The notes under the pieces: model-generated
The model's database searches: none
What the model was told of the DNA's origin: nothing
What the model saw: the letters and a program-made list of their open reading frames with translations, nothing else
Shown here: positions 1-7,608 of the stretch, one piece after another
How the letters are laid out: every line of letters starts with the position of its first letter
Position numbering within the stretch: position 1 is the first letter of the stretch
Made by a program: the position numbers and the translations under genes
Assembly (NCBI GenBank): GCA_900763995.1
Contig: CAAFMK010000020.1
Location: 1-11,747, forward strand
DNA from: an uncultured Oscillospiraceae bacterium
GTDB lineage: Bacteria > Bacillota > Clostridia > Oscillospirales > Oscillospiraceae
Length of the DNA stretch: 11,747 bases
Direction of reading: 5' to 3'

Positions 1-59
1 AGATATTCTGAAAACCACGAATAAGGTTGTCCATTTTGGATAAAACAGCTGTGCTGGGG

Positions 60-88
60 TTGCAATTCTGGGGAAATTATTATATACT
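60..88 (+). promoter_or_regulatory. Candidate sigma-A promoter of the chemoreceptor gene
   Basis: TTGCAA at 60-65 and TATACT at 83-88 are separated by 17 bases, which matches a housekeeping -35/-10 pair. This would start transcription near 95 and give a leader of about 65 bases before the ATG at 161. Many Firmicutes motility genes use sigma-D promoters instead; I did not see one here. Nothing else is recognisable in 1-59; a short open frame ending at 42 could be the tail of a previous gene but is too short to support. Confidence 0.5.
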
Positions 89-160
89 GAGATAGAATAA
101 ATGTGATCTGTATTGGAGTGTTTGGACCCGTGTGTTGACACAAAAAAGGAGGAAGTACAT

Positions 161-1858
161 ATGAAAAAAGCGATGAAGCAGTCAACATTGATGTCGATTT
201 TAGGCGTGGTGTCTGGAAGTTTGCTGCTGGGAGTTGTAGTTATCTTTTTTGTCTTGACCGATTATAACAACAAGATCGATCGAGAGAACAAAAATCGCTA
301 TGACCTGACCTACAACGCCAATCGTTTTTTAAGTGCTTCAGCCACCCTGACAGACGAGGTGAGAGCCTACGCCGCAACGGGGGCCCGTGTACACTATGAC
401 AACTACTGGGATGAGGTCAATAACCAGAAAAATCGTGATATTAGTGTGGCTAATATGAGACAGATCGGCCTCACAAAGGAAGAAGAGGCGCTGATCGCCC
501 AAATGTCCAGCATCTCCAACCAGCTTGTTCCATTGGAGGAGGAGGCCATGCAGATGGTCATCGAGGGCAGAACGGCAAGGGCCCTTAAGGCTGTGTATGG
601 AAATGAGTATGAGGAAGCTGTGGAGGAGATCAAACAGCTTGAAACCCAATTTTTAAACACTTTGGAGCAGCGGACAGAGGATAGGATCCGCCATCTGGAT
701 CTGATGTGTACTGCGTTTGGATGGATCTCCGGAACCCTGATTATGCTGGTGGTTGTGCTCCAGGTGATACAGTATACTGTGGTCAAGAGAAAGCTGCTCA
801 AGCCCGTTATGACCATTCGGGATGAGATGCTCAATATCTCTCAGGGCAATCTCTCCTCCGAATTTGATATGGAAGAGGATGCCTCTGAAATTGGTATGCT
901 CATCAGCGCCATTTACTCCATCCGGGAAGAGATGCAAAAGTATATTGGTGACATCTCCCAGCAGCTTTCTGAGATGGCAAAGGGAAATATGGCCCTGCAT
1001 CAAAACATCCAGTACATCGGGGATTTCCAGCCCATTCAGAAGTCTTTGGAAATTATTTTGGATTCCATGAACCATACCCTGGCACGGATCGATGACGCCT
1101 CTGCGCTGGTAGATGGCCACGCCGAGCAGGTGTCCTCTGGTGCGCAGGCGCTGGCCCAGGGCGCTACTGAGCAGGCTGGCACGGTGGAGGAACTCTCTGA
1201 AACGATCCGCACCCTGACAGAGCGGATGAATCACATTGCGAAAAATGCTGATATGTCCAGAAGTGTTACTGCACAGACAGTTGAGAATCTCAGTACCAGC
1301 AACGACAAAATGCAGCAGATGCGGCGCGCCATGAAAGAGATCGCCTCCTCCTCGGAAGAGATCGGAAAGATCATCAAGACCATTGAGGACATCGCCTTCC
1401 AGACCAATATTCTGGCGCTGAATGCCGCAGTTGAGGCCGCCCGTGCAGGCGCAGCTGGCAAGGGATTTGCAGTGGTGGCCGATGAGGTGCGCAATCTGGC
1501 CACAAAGAGCCAGGAGGCATCCAGTCAGACCACCATCCTGATTGAAAATTCCGCCCGTGCGGTGGCCCAAGGCGTGGTGTTGGTGGAGGACACCAGCAGT
1601 GCACTGGGGGTCGTTGTGGATCAGGCACAGCAGGTCACCACTTATGTGGAGGAGATCGCTGATGATTTGACAGAGCAGGCAGAGGCCATCAATCAGGTGG
1701 ACATTGGTGTGGAGCAGATCTCTGAGGTGGTACAGACCAACTCTGCAACAGCGGAGGAGAGCGCCGCAGCCTCTGAGGAGCTGTCTGCCCAGTCTAACCA
1801 GCTCAAGGCGCTGGTGAACACATTCCGGCTGCGCTCCCACGCAAATGTAGAAGTTTGA
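161..1858 (+). CDS. Methyl-accepting chemotaxis protein, membrane-bound with tandem HAMP-like linker
   Basis: A 565-residue transmembrane chemoreceptor that should sense an extracellular signal and control the CheA kinase through CheW. Two hydrophobic segments (about residues 10-33 and 182-206) flank a ligand-binding region of roughly 150 residues, mostly helical and resembling four-helix-bundle sensors. A HAMP linker follows (about 207-258), then a second HAMP-like repeat (about 262-312). The cytoplasmic signalling domain extends to the C-terminus. Its conserved hairpin tip lies near residues 403-455, with QTNILALNAAVEAARAG and GKGFAVVADEVRNLA. The ATG at 161 is preferred over the in-frame upstream start at 113 because AAAGGAGG lies just before it and the protein then begins directly with a short basic stretch and the first membrane segment. 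No CheR/CheB-docking pentapeptide is visible at the C-terminus. No che or fla genes are near, so it is an orphan receptor; its ligand is unknown. The family assignment is secure. Confidence 0.95.
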   Translation: MKKAMKQSTLMSILGVVSGSLLLGVVVIFFVLTDYNNKIDRENKNRYDLTYNANRFLSASATLTDEVRAYAATGARVHYDNYWDEVNNQKNRDISVANMRQIGLTKEEEALIAQMSSISNQLVPLEEEAMQMVIEGRTARALKAVYGNEYEEAVEEIKQLETQFLNTLEQRTEDRIRHLDLMCTAFGWISGTLIMLVVVLQVIQYTVVKRKLLKPVMTIRDEMLNISQGNLSSEFDMEEDASEIGMLISAIYSIREEMQKYIGDISQQLSEMAKGNMALHQNIQYIGDFQPIQKSLEIILDSMNHTLARIDDASALVDGHAEQVSSGAQALAQGATEQAGTVEELSETIRTLTERMNHIAKNADMSRSVTAQTVENLSTSNDKMQQMRRAMKEIASSSEEIGKIIKTIEDIAFQTNILALNAAVEAARAGAAGKGFAVVADEVRNLATKSQEASSQTTILIENSARAVAQGVVLVEDTSSALGVVVDQAQQVTTYVEEIADDLTEQAEAINQVDIGVEQISEVVQTNSATAEESAAASEELSAQSNQLKALVNTFRLRSHANVEV

Positions 1859-1949
1859 TGTCCAGGCGGGAGGTATCTGTATCAACCTAAGGAGATATGT
1901 ACATCAACGGTCTTGAACTGTGCAAGATCATAGATATTACATAATCGCA

Positions 1950-1995
1950 GGTGCTCCCCCAGCCGTTTATAACGTTGCTGGGGGAGCGCCTTTTT
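1950..1995 (+). terminator. Intrinsic terminator after the chemoreceptor gene
   Basis: GGTGCTCCCCCAGC (1950-1963) pairs with GCTGGGGGAGCGCC (1977-1990), a 14-pair GC-rich stem with one G-U pair, followed by TTTTT (1991-1995). It ends the chemoreceptor transcript and insulates it from jetA, which begins 68 bases further on. The stretch 1859-1949 between the stop codon and the stem holds no supportable gene. Confidence 0.93.
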
Positions 1996-2022
1996 GTTTA
2001 AGAGCAGTGACCTAATATGTCG

Positions 2023-2048
2023 ACAGACTGTCACGAGATACAGTCTGT
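2023..2048. promoter_or_regulatory. 9-bp perfect inverted repeat just upstream of the jetA ribosome binding site
   Basis: ACAGACTGT (2023-2031) and ACAGTCTGT (2040-2048) are exact reverse complements separated by 8 bases. The left arm is also part of a tighter palindrome, GACAG-A-CTGTC (2022-2032). The repeat ends 2 bases before the GGGAGGG ribosome binding site of jetA. It could be an operator for a repressor or a hairpin in the mRNA leader. No convincing promoter is visible in the 27 bases between the preceding terminator and the repeat; TAATAT (2013-2018) is a possible -10 with a poor -35, and if real it would put the repeat at the transcription start. Confidence 0.5.
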
Positions 2049-2063
2049 GTGGGAGGGATTTCC

Positions 2064-3461
2064 ATGAAACTTTTTGATACAGTTCCAGAGGAACTTTTTT
2101 CAGTGTTGGCCACCCCCAATCGGGTGCTGTACTCAGATGCTTTGGATGTGCTCTATGATGCTTATATAGAAAATCTGAAGATCCAAGAGGATAGGCTGTA
2201 CTCCATGCTGCGCAGTAAGCTGGAGCAGCAGCTGGCAGATACCACCTTTGACGGGGAGGATATTGATGAGGAGGAGCGGCGGGACATCTCTGGCCGTGCC
2301 AGATTTCTGATCCGAAAGCTGTGCAGCAAGGGGTGGTTTGAAAAGGAGCGAGGGGAGGATTTCAATGAGTATATCACCGTGCCCAGCTACAGCAGCCGTA
2401 TTTTGGAGCTGTTCCACCAGCTGAGAGATAATGGGCCCGCCCGGGGCTACTCCTATGTATTTGGCACCTATTCCGGATTGAAGGTGGCCAATGAGGGGGA
2501 GAGTGCCTATGACAAAATGGCGGCAATTTATAATGCCTATGACAACACCCTTGCACTCATTAAACTGCTGCAAATGGTCTACCACAATGTGAGACATTTT
2601 TTCCAGCTCCAGGTCAAGCTGGATGAGGTCAACGCAGTGCTGGCCTCCCACTTTGATGATTTTGGGCGCAGAGTGCTGGAGGCATATATCCGGCCACTGA
2701 AAATCAAGGATTCTGTGCCCAAATATCGGGGCCCTATTCAGACCATCCTAAAAAGCTGGTCGGAGGATGAGGCACTCCTGCTGGAGATGGCCAGTGCGGC
2801 ACAGCAGGACGGGCGCAAGGGCACACTGGAGGAGTGCAGAGCGGATCTTCTCCGGAAGATATTTTGGGTCAAGGAGCGCTACGATACCATTGAGCAGGAC
2901 TATCTGGACGAGATCGATGCCCAGGTGCGGCGCTATACAAGGGCCACCACACAAAAGCTGGAGACTCTGATGAACAGGGATCACAATGTGCGGGGGAATC
3001 TCCACTATCTGCTCAAAAGCCTGTCCCGCAATCGAAACGCCTTTGAGCTGGTGGATCAAATACAGCCCGCATTCGGGCTGTATGAGCAGTCGTTCCTGTC
3101 AGAAAACAGCCTGTGGCACCGGAAACGGCCAGACAAGCGGAAAAAAAGCCCCCCCGTCCAGATCCAATCCGCACAGGTGGATCAGGAGGTCATCCGCCAG
3201 AGCAAAAGCCTGCTCCACTCGGAGTACAGCCGGGCGGAAGTGCGTGCCTGTGTTGAGCACTGGCTCAATGGGGCGGAGAGCTGCTGCTCCAGTGATGTAA
3301 AGGTGCACGACGACAAGGAGTACGTTATGAGCCTGCTGGCTGTGCTGTTTGGCAGCGATGCACAATCGGGCTATACCATTGAGGAGCTGGGGGGCAATGT
3401 AACAGAGTACGGATACTCCATTCCACAGCTTCAGATCACACGAAAGGGGGACAAAACATGA
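2064..3461 (+). CDS. jetA: Wadjet JetA-family protein (kleisin / MukF-like subunit)
   Basis: A 465-residue soluble protein, probably the kleisin of a Wadjet-type SMC complex: it should bridge the heads of the JetC dimer and bind JetB. The N-terminus begins MKLFDTVPEELFSVLATPNR, which I recognise as typical of the JetA family of Clostridia (DUF5716-like, from memory). The first ~110 residues look like a winged-helix domain, the middle (about 150-340) is long and helical, a charged linker rich in Lys and Arg lies near 355-370, and the last ~80 residues again look like a winged helix. The ATG at 2064 is chosen because GGGAGGG (2051-2057) precedes it; the in-frame GTG at 2049 would lie before that site. 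The stop codon overlaps the jetB start (ATGA), which indicates translational coupling. Gene order A-B-C and fusion-free lengths match known Wadjet operons, so the call rests on protein features plus context. Confidence 0.85.
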   Translation: MKLFDTVPEELFSVLATPNRVLYSDALDVLYDAYIENLKIQEDRLYSMLRSKLEQQLADTTFDGEDIDEEERRDISGRARFLIRKLCSKGWFEKERGEDFNEYITVPSYSSRILELFHQLRDNGPARGYSYVFGTYSGLKVANEGESAYDKMAAIYNAYDNTLALIKLLQMVYHNVRHFFQLQVKLDEVNAVLASHFDDFGRRVLEAYIRPLKIKDSVPKYRGPIQTILKSWSEDEALLLEMASAAQQDGRKGTLEECRADLLRKIFWVKERYDTIEQDYLDEIDAQVRRYTRATTQKLETLMNRDHNVRGNLHYLLKSLSRNRNAFELVDQIQPAFGLYEQSFLSENSLWHRKRPDKRKKSPPVQIQSAQVDQEVIRQSKSLLHSEYSRAEVRACVEHWLNGAESCCSSDVKVHDDKEYVMSLLAVLFGSDAQSGYTIEELGGNVTEYGYSIPQLQITRKGDKT

Positions 3462-4087
3462 ATTTTGATTGGATCAATCAGGCCACACAAAAGGAGCTGG
3501 AGCAGTTCAAATCAGTCTGTAACCAGCTGCTCAGTCGAACCTATGTGGTCAGAACGCTGTACAGACCGGACAAGGGGCGGTTTCACAATCCAGACTATAC
3601 CTTCCTCACCATCCACTATGAGCAGGTGCGGGATTACCTCTCTTTACTGGATTGGGATCTATACAGGGACGATCGTAATGGATACTTTTATGTGATAAAC
3701 ACAGACGATGTAAACCAATGTCATCTGGACAAGAGGGAGACCGCCCTGCTCCTTGCCATCCGCATGATTTACGATGAAAATCAAGAGCGGCTTGGACTGG
3801 AGCAGGACGCTGTGTGTACGGTGCGGGATCTGCTGGAGAAGGTGGTGACGGACTACGCCATCCTCCCGGCAAAGCCCAACATGGAGGATGTAAAACGAGC
3901 CCTGACCATGCTGGAGGGCCATCGTGTGATCCAGCGCCTGGAAGGAAAGTTCAACAACAGCAGTTGTAAATTTACCATCCTGCCCACCATACTGTCCGCT
4001 GTATCCAGCCAGAAGCTGGAGATGGTGGTATCTAATTTGAGAAAGGAGGAGGACGATGAAGAAACTGCAGAAGATCCTGTTGGTTAA
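3458..4087 (+). CDS. jetB: Wadjet JetB-like protein (MukE-like winged-helix subunit)
   Basis: A 209-residue soluble acidic protein between a JetA-family kleisin and a JetC-type SMC ATPase, the position and size expected of JetB, the MukE-like subunit (kite) that binds the kleisin and regulates DNA entry. It is largely helical with a likely winged-helix core (about 85-175, including DKRETALLLAIRMIYDE and the following helices) and a low-complexity acidic tail (EEDDEETAEDP) that coincides with the overlap with jetC. The start at 3458 overlaps the jetA stop by 4 bases and is preceded by AAAGGGGG 7 bases upstream. The 3' end overlaps jetC by 32 bases. I recall clostridial members being labelled DUF6063 or DUF4194, but cannot distinguish these by eye. 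Function is inferred mainly from context. Confidence 0.75.
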   Translation: MNFDWINQATQKELEQFKSVCNQLLSRTYVVRTLYRPDKGRFHNPDYTFLTIHYEQVRDYLSLLDWDLYRDDRNGYFYVINTDDVNQCHLDKRETALLLAIRMIYDENQERLGLEQDAVCTVRDLLEKVVTDYAILPAKPNMEDVKRALTMLEGHRVIQRLEGKFNNSSCKFTILPTILSAVSSQKLEMVVSNLRKEEDDEETAEDPVG

Positions 4088-7000
4088 CTGGCTCTATTTT
4101 TCCAAGCAGATCATTGAGGTGGATGACATCAATTTTCTGACAGGCAAAAATGGTGCAGGCAAATCAACCGTTATTGATGCGCTGCAAATTGTCCTTTTGG
4201 GTGAGACCAACGCACGGAACTTCAATCAGGCCGCCAATGAGAAATCCCAGCGCACACTAGATGGCTATCTGCGGGCCGATATGGATGAGAATAACCCGTG
4301 GAGCAGACGGGGGAAGGACTTTTCCAGCTATATTGCCTGTGAGTTTTGTGATGAGGGTGCCCAGAGCAGCTTTGTGACTGGCGTTGTGTTTGACTGCCAC
4401 AGTGACGGCAGCTGGCAGGAGCGCTACTTCATCTATGATGGAGAACTGCCAGAACACTGCTTTATCCAGCAGGATGAGGCCATGGATCTCCCGGCTCTGC
4501 GGGCCTTTCTCAAACAGAACTACGGGGCAAGGGCAAAGCTCTATGATACACAAAGACAGTATCGGGCGGATATGCTCTCCAAATGGAATGTCCATAGCGA
4601 ACAGGTCATCCGAATGATGAAAAAGGCGGTCTCTTTCCGGCCCATTGTGGATATTCAGAAATTTATTACAGAAAACATCTGCGATATTCCAGATAAACCC
4701 AACATCGAGGATATGCAGCAGAATATTCAGGACTACAAGCGACACGAGCAGCTGGCCCAGTGCCAGCAGGAAAAGCTGGAGGCGTTACAGCAGATCCAGC
4801 ACCTCCATCAGGAGATGTCACAGGCGCTGGAGCGCTGGCAGAGGGAGTCCTTTCTGGTTTTGTGGGCAGAAAAGGAGAGCCTGGAGGGGGAAATTTCCAT
4901 CCGGGACGAGGAGAAGCAGAGCTGTCAGGACAGCATTGCCCGCATAAAGGTATCCTTTGACCAGGTGGCAGAACAGATTGAGGAGAAGGAGCGGGAAAAG
5001 ACCCAGCTGATTACTGCTTGCGCACAGAGTGATGTATCCCGTGAGGAGGAGAAGCTGCGGGCCAATCGGCAGGCTCTGCTGGCACAGCAAAGCACGCTGA
5101 CCGCCCAGATGAAAAAAGAGCTGGAGGAGATCCAGCAGGAAGCGGCATTGATGTGTGGGCTGTGCCACACACTCAGGGGCTGGCAGGATGATGAGATCCT
5201 ATCACCAGTCAAACAGGCCGCAGAGGCAGTGAATGAGGCGTACAGAGTATTCTTAAACTGCGATTGTGATATTTTTGCCAAGCCCGCTGCTGTGTTTGAG
5301 CAGGCCCAGCAGGTCGCCGCTGACTTTGCGGGAGCAGTGCGTGATGCGGCCTATAAAATTGAGATACTGCTGGCTGATTTAAGGGTGGAGCAGGATCAAA
5401 AAAAGGCAGTTCTGGCCAATCTTCGTAAAAATGTCAAGGACTATCCAAAGGGCCTGTCCCACCTGAAGGAGCGGCTGGCGCAGGAGCTGGAAGGGGAGCT
5501 TCATGAGGCGGTTCAAATTGACATCCTGGCAGATGTGCTGGAGCTTCCAGAGCAGGAAGAACACTGGCGCAGGGCCGTGGAGGGCTACCTGAACACACAG
5601 AAATTCTATCTGTTGGTTCCGCCCCAATATTATACCGAGGCCCTGGGCATCTATGACCGCCTGAAACAGGAGTATGGTCTGCAATCCTTTGGACTGGTCG
5701 ATGTGGGAAAGCTGCGGGAGCAGGAGAATATCGCACCAAAAGATGACAGCCTGGCCAAAAAGGTGGAGACAGACAACGAGCTGGCCCGGAGCTATGTGGA
5801 CTATCTGTTGGGCCGTGTGGTCTGTTGTGATCATGTGGAGCAGCTGCGGGAGCACAAAATGGCCATCACCGCCGAGGGTATGCTGTATCAGGGCTATGTG
5901 GCAAGACCCATCCGAAAAGAGCTGATGGATGATGCCTTTATTGGACGGCGTGCCATTGCCCTGAGGATAGAGCGGCTGGAGCTGGAACACAGAGAAGTGG
6001 GGGAGGCCATCTCCTTTTGGAACCCAATCTACTACAGACTGTCAGAGCATAAAAACTACAACCCCCTCTTTTCCCGCTACTTCGTCCAAAGTATTATTGT
6101 CCAGCGACAGGAGGACTATTGCCGCAGAGATGAGATCACCAAAAAGCTGGAGGACATTGAACAGCAGCTCTCCCATCTGGATCTCCTCTGGCTCCATGAG
6201 CAGCACCACAGGATCGAGACATTAACGGTAGACATTGCCACCCTTAGAGATAGCCGCATCCAGAAAAACAGCGAGATGACCCGCCAGGAGGAGCGGGTGC
6301 GCCAGCTGGACTACGAGATACTGCCCGGCCTCTACCAGCAGCTGACACAAAAAGAGGAGCGGCTATCAAAGGAATTTACGAAACAATATGTCTCTGAGGT
6401 GGGAATTCCCTCTTATGAGCAGGAGCTGCAACAGCTGAAAAATGCCCCGGCTGTCTATAAGATCTTTTATGACCAGCTGCCCCAGGCACTCCGGGAGCGG
6501 GAGGTATCCAAGCAAAAGCTGGTTAAGGCAAGGTCTGAGTATGCGCAGCGGTTTCAGGTGGACAATCTTGACCTTGAGGCCGTTGACAACAGAGCCTTTG
6601 CCGCAGAACAAAAGCGGCTGGAGGACAGTGAGCTGCCACGGTACCACGAAAAAATCAAGGCGGCCCAGGCCAGCGCAATGGAGCAGTTCCAAAATGATTT
6701 CCTGGCCAAGCTGAAATCCAGCATTGACCGGGTTCGGGATCAGGTGGACAACCTGAATCGGGCCTTGAAAAAGGCACAGTTTGGCACAGACCGCTACCAG
6801 TTCCGGGTGGATCGCAACCCGGACTATGCTGATTACTATGATATGATCATGGCCCCAGAGCTGATGGAGGGAGAGGTGGGACTGTTTGCCCTGCCCTTCC
6901 AGAAGAAGTATGGCAATCTGATCGAGGAGCTGTTTCGGGCCATTACCATGGCAGATGACACCCAATTTAACGCCCGACAGCAAAGTGAGCTTCAGCAGAA

Positions 7001-7436
7001 TATTGAACGGTACACTGATTTCAGAACCTATCTGAAGTTCGACCTGGAGACGGTGGATCAAAATGGTGCCAAGCAGCTTTTGTCCCAAACCCTCAATACC
7101 AAATCAGGCGGAGAGACACAGACCCCATTTTATATTGCTGTGCTGGCCTCCTTTGCCCAGCTCTATCAGGTGAATAACCTGTCTGAGGAGTCAAATAACA
7201 CTGTGCGTCTGGTGGTATTTGATGAGGCATTTAATAAGATGGATAGCGAGCGCATTATGGAGAGTGTCCGTCTGCTGCGTAAAATGGGACTACAGGCCAT
7301 CATCTGCACCCCGCCGGACAAGCTGCCTGATATTATGCCGCTGGCAGACCGAACCCTTCTGGTCAGCAAAAATAAGTATCAAATGCACATTTTGTCCTAT
7401 GGTAAGGAAATTTCAGACACTGGGATGAATACATAA
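4056..7436 (+). CDS. jetC: Wadjet JetC-like SMC/MukB-type ATPase
   Basis: A 1126-residue SMC-family ATPase, the motor of the complex, expected to dimerise, bind DNA and extrude loops with ATP. The Walker A motif is GKNGAGKST at residues 30-38. Long coiled-coil arms rich in Glu, Gln, Lys and Leu run from about 225 to 480 and from about 640 to 930. Between them lies a globular hinge-like region (about 487-632). The C-terminal head carries the signature motif KSGGE (1016-1020), a Walker B with RLVVFDEAF (catalytic D1056-E1057) and a D-loop-like NKMD just after. Both ATPase halves look intact, and the length is normal for JetC/MksB and shorter than MukB. The ATG at 4056 follows AAAGGAGGAGG; it lies 32 bases inside jetB. 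No jetD follows: 172 non-coding bases lead to ktrB. The SMC class is certain; assignment to JetC rather than to an MksB condensin relies on its neighbours. Confidence 0.88.
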   Translation: MKKLQKILLVNWLYFSKQIIEVDDINFLTGKNGAGKSTVIDALQIVLLGETNARNFNQAANEKSQRTLDGYLRADMDENNPWSRRGKDFSSYIACEFCDEGAQSSFVTGVVFDCHSDGSWQERYFIYDGELPEHCFIQQDEAMDLPALRAFLKQNYGARAKLYDTQRQYRADMLSKWNVHSEQVIRMMKKAVSFRPIVDIQKFITENICDIPDKPNIEDMQQNIQDYKRHEQLAQCQQEKLEALQQIQHLHQEMSQALERWQRESFLVLWAEKESLEGEISIRDEEKQSCQDSIARIKVSFDQVAEQIEEKEREKTQLITACAQSDVSREEEKLRANRQALLAQQSTLTAQMKKELEEIQQEAALMCGLCHTLRGWQDDEILSPVKQAAEAVNEAYRVFLNCDCDIFAKPAAVFEQAQQVAADFAGAVRDAAYKIEILLADLRVEQDQKKAVLANLRKNVKDYPKGLSHLKERLAQELEGELHEAVQIDILADVLELPEQEEHWRRAVEGYLNTQKFYLLVPPQYYTEALGIYDRLKQEYGLQSFGLVDVGKLREQENIAPKDDSLAKKVETDNELARSYVDYLLGRVVCCDHVEQLREHKMAITAEGMLYQGYVARPIRKELMDDAFIGRRAIALRIERLELEHREVGEAISFWNPIYYRLSEHKNYNPLFSRYFVQSIIVQRQEDYCRRDEITKKLEDIEQQLSHLDLLWLHEQHHRIETLTVDIATLRDSRIQKNSEMTRQEERVRQLDYEILPGLYQQLTQKEERLSKEFTKQYVSEVGIPSYEQELQQLKNAPAVYKIFYDQLPQALREREVSKQKLVKARSEYAQRFQVDNLDLEAVDNRAFAAEQKRLEDSELPRYHEKIKAAQASAMEQFQNDFLAKLKSSIDRVRDQVDNLNRALKKAQFGTDRYQFRVDRNPDYADYYDMIMAPELMEGEVGLFALPFQKKYGNLIEELFRAITMADDTQFNARQQSELQQNIERYTDFRTYLKFDLETVDQNGAKQLLSQTLNTKSGGETQTPFYIAVLASFAQLYQVNNLSEESNNTVRLVVFDEAFNKMDSERIMESVRLLRKMGLQAIICTPPDKLPDIMPLADRTLLVSKNKYQMHILSYGKEISDTGMNT

Positions 7437-7440
7437 TGGA

Positions 7441-7452
7441 GGACAGCTGTCC
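7441..7452. repeat. Perfect 12-bp palindrome immediately after jetC
   Basis: GGACAGCTGTCC is its own reverse complement and starts 4 bases after the jetC stop codon. It is not followed by a T-run and has no loop, so it is not an intrinsic terminator; no other terminator is visible between jetC and ktrB. Its core GACAG-CTGTC resembles GACAG-A-CTGTC at 2022-2032 upstream of jetA. Confidence 0.5.
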
Positions 7453-7489
7453 CGTGTTTGTGTAGTTTTACTAAAAATCAAATCACGCC

Positions 7490-7519
7490 TTGCATTCTAT
7501 GGCCCACCCACCGTATAAT
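7490..7519 (+). promoter_or_regulatory. Sigma-A promoter of the ktrBA operon
   Basis: TTGCAT at 7490-7495 and a consensus TATAAT at 7514-7519 are 18 bases apart. Transcription would start near 7526 and produce a leader of about 80 bases. The promoter gives the potassium uptake genes their own control and marks the downstream limit of the jet operon. Confidence 0.75.
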
Positions 7520-7549
7520 GATGGCGTTATGTCAACAAAGCGGATAAAA

Positions 7550-7608
7550 GGCAGTGCCACATACAGGATGGGGCGCTGCCAAAAATAAAGGTTGGAAGGG
7601 AACCCTTC
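7550..7608 (+). promoter_or_regulatory. Structured mRNA leader of ktrB, with the ribosome binding site inside an inverted repeat
   Basis: GGCAGTGCC (7550-7558) can pair with GGCGCTGCC (7572-7580), giving nine pairs including one G-U around a 13-base loop; no T-run follows, so it is a leader hairpin, not a terminator. Right before the ATG, GAAGGG (7595-7600) and CCCTTC (7603-7608) are reverse complements, so the Shine-Dalgarno bases can be partly paired. The leader is too short for a c-di-AMP (ydaO) riboswitch, the known RNA regulator of many Ktr genes. Confidence 0.4.

Noticed and set aside
1..42. Open frame ending at 42 that might be the tail of an upstream gene
   Set aside because: Only 13 codons are in the window, with no recognisable family and no following terminator.
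653..1885. 410-codon open frame on the minus strand across the chemoreceptor gene
   Set aside because: It is antisense to a well-supported protein, has no ribosome binding site or family resemblance, and its length follows from the codon bias of the real gene.
1887..1945. Possible 15-codon frame after AAGGAG downstream of the chemoreceptor
   Set aside because: The Shine-Dalgarno to ATG spacing is only 2 bases and the peptide is too short to support.
2049..2063. GTG at 2049 as the start of jetA
   Set aside because: It would place the start before the GGGAGGG site and inside the end of the inverted-repeat region; the ATG at 2064 is better placed and matches the usual family N-terminus.
6366..7088. 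240-codon minus-strand frame inside jetC
   Set aside because: Composition is low-complexity Leu/His/Gln-rich as expected from the antisense of a coiled-coil gene; no independent signals.
7437..7608. Remnant of jetD between jetC and ktrB
   Set aside because: The spacer is filled by a palindrome, a promoter and a leader; none of its frames resembles a JetD fragment.
7526..7608. c-di-AMP (ydaO) riboswitch before ktrB
   Set aside because: The leader is about 80 bases, shorter than that riboswitch, and lacks its multi-stem arrangement.
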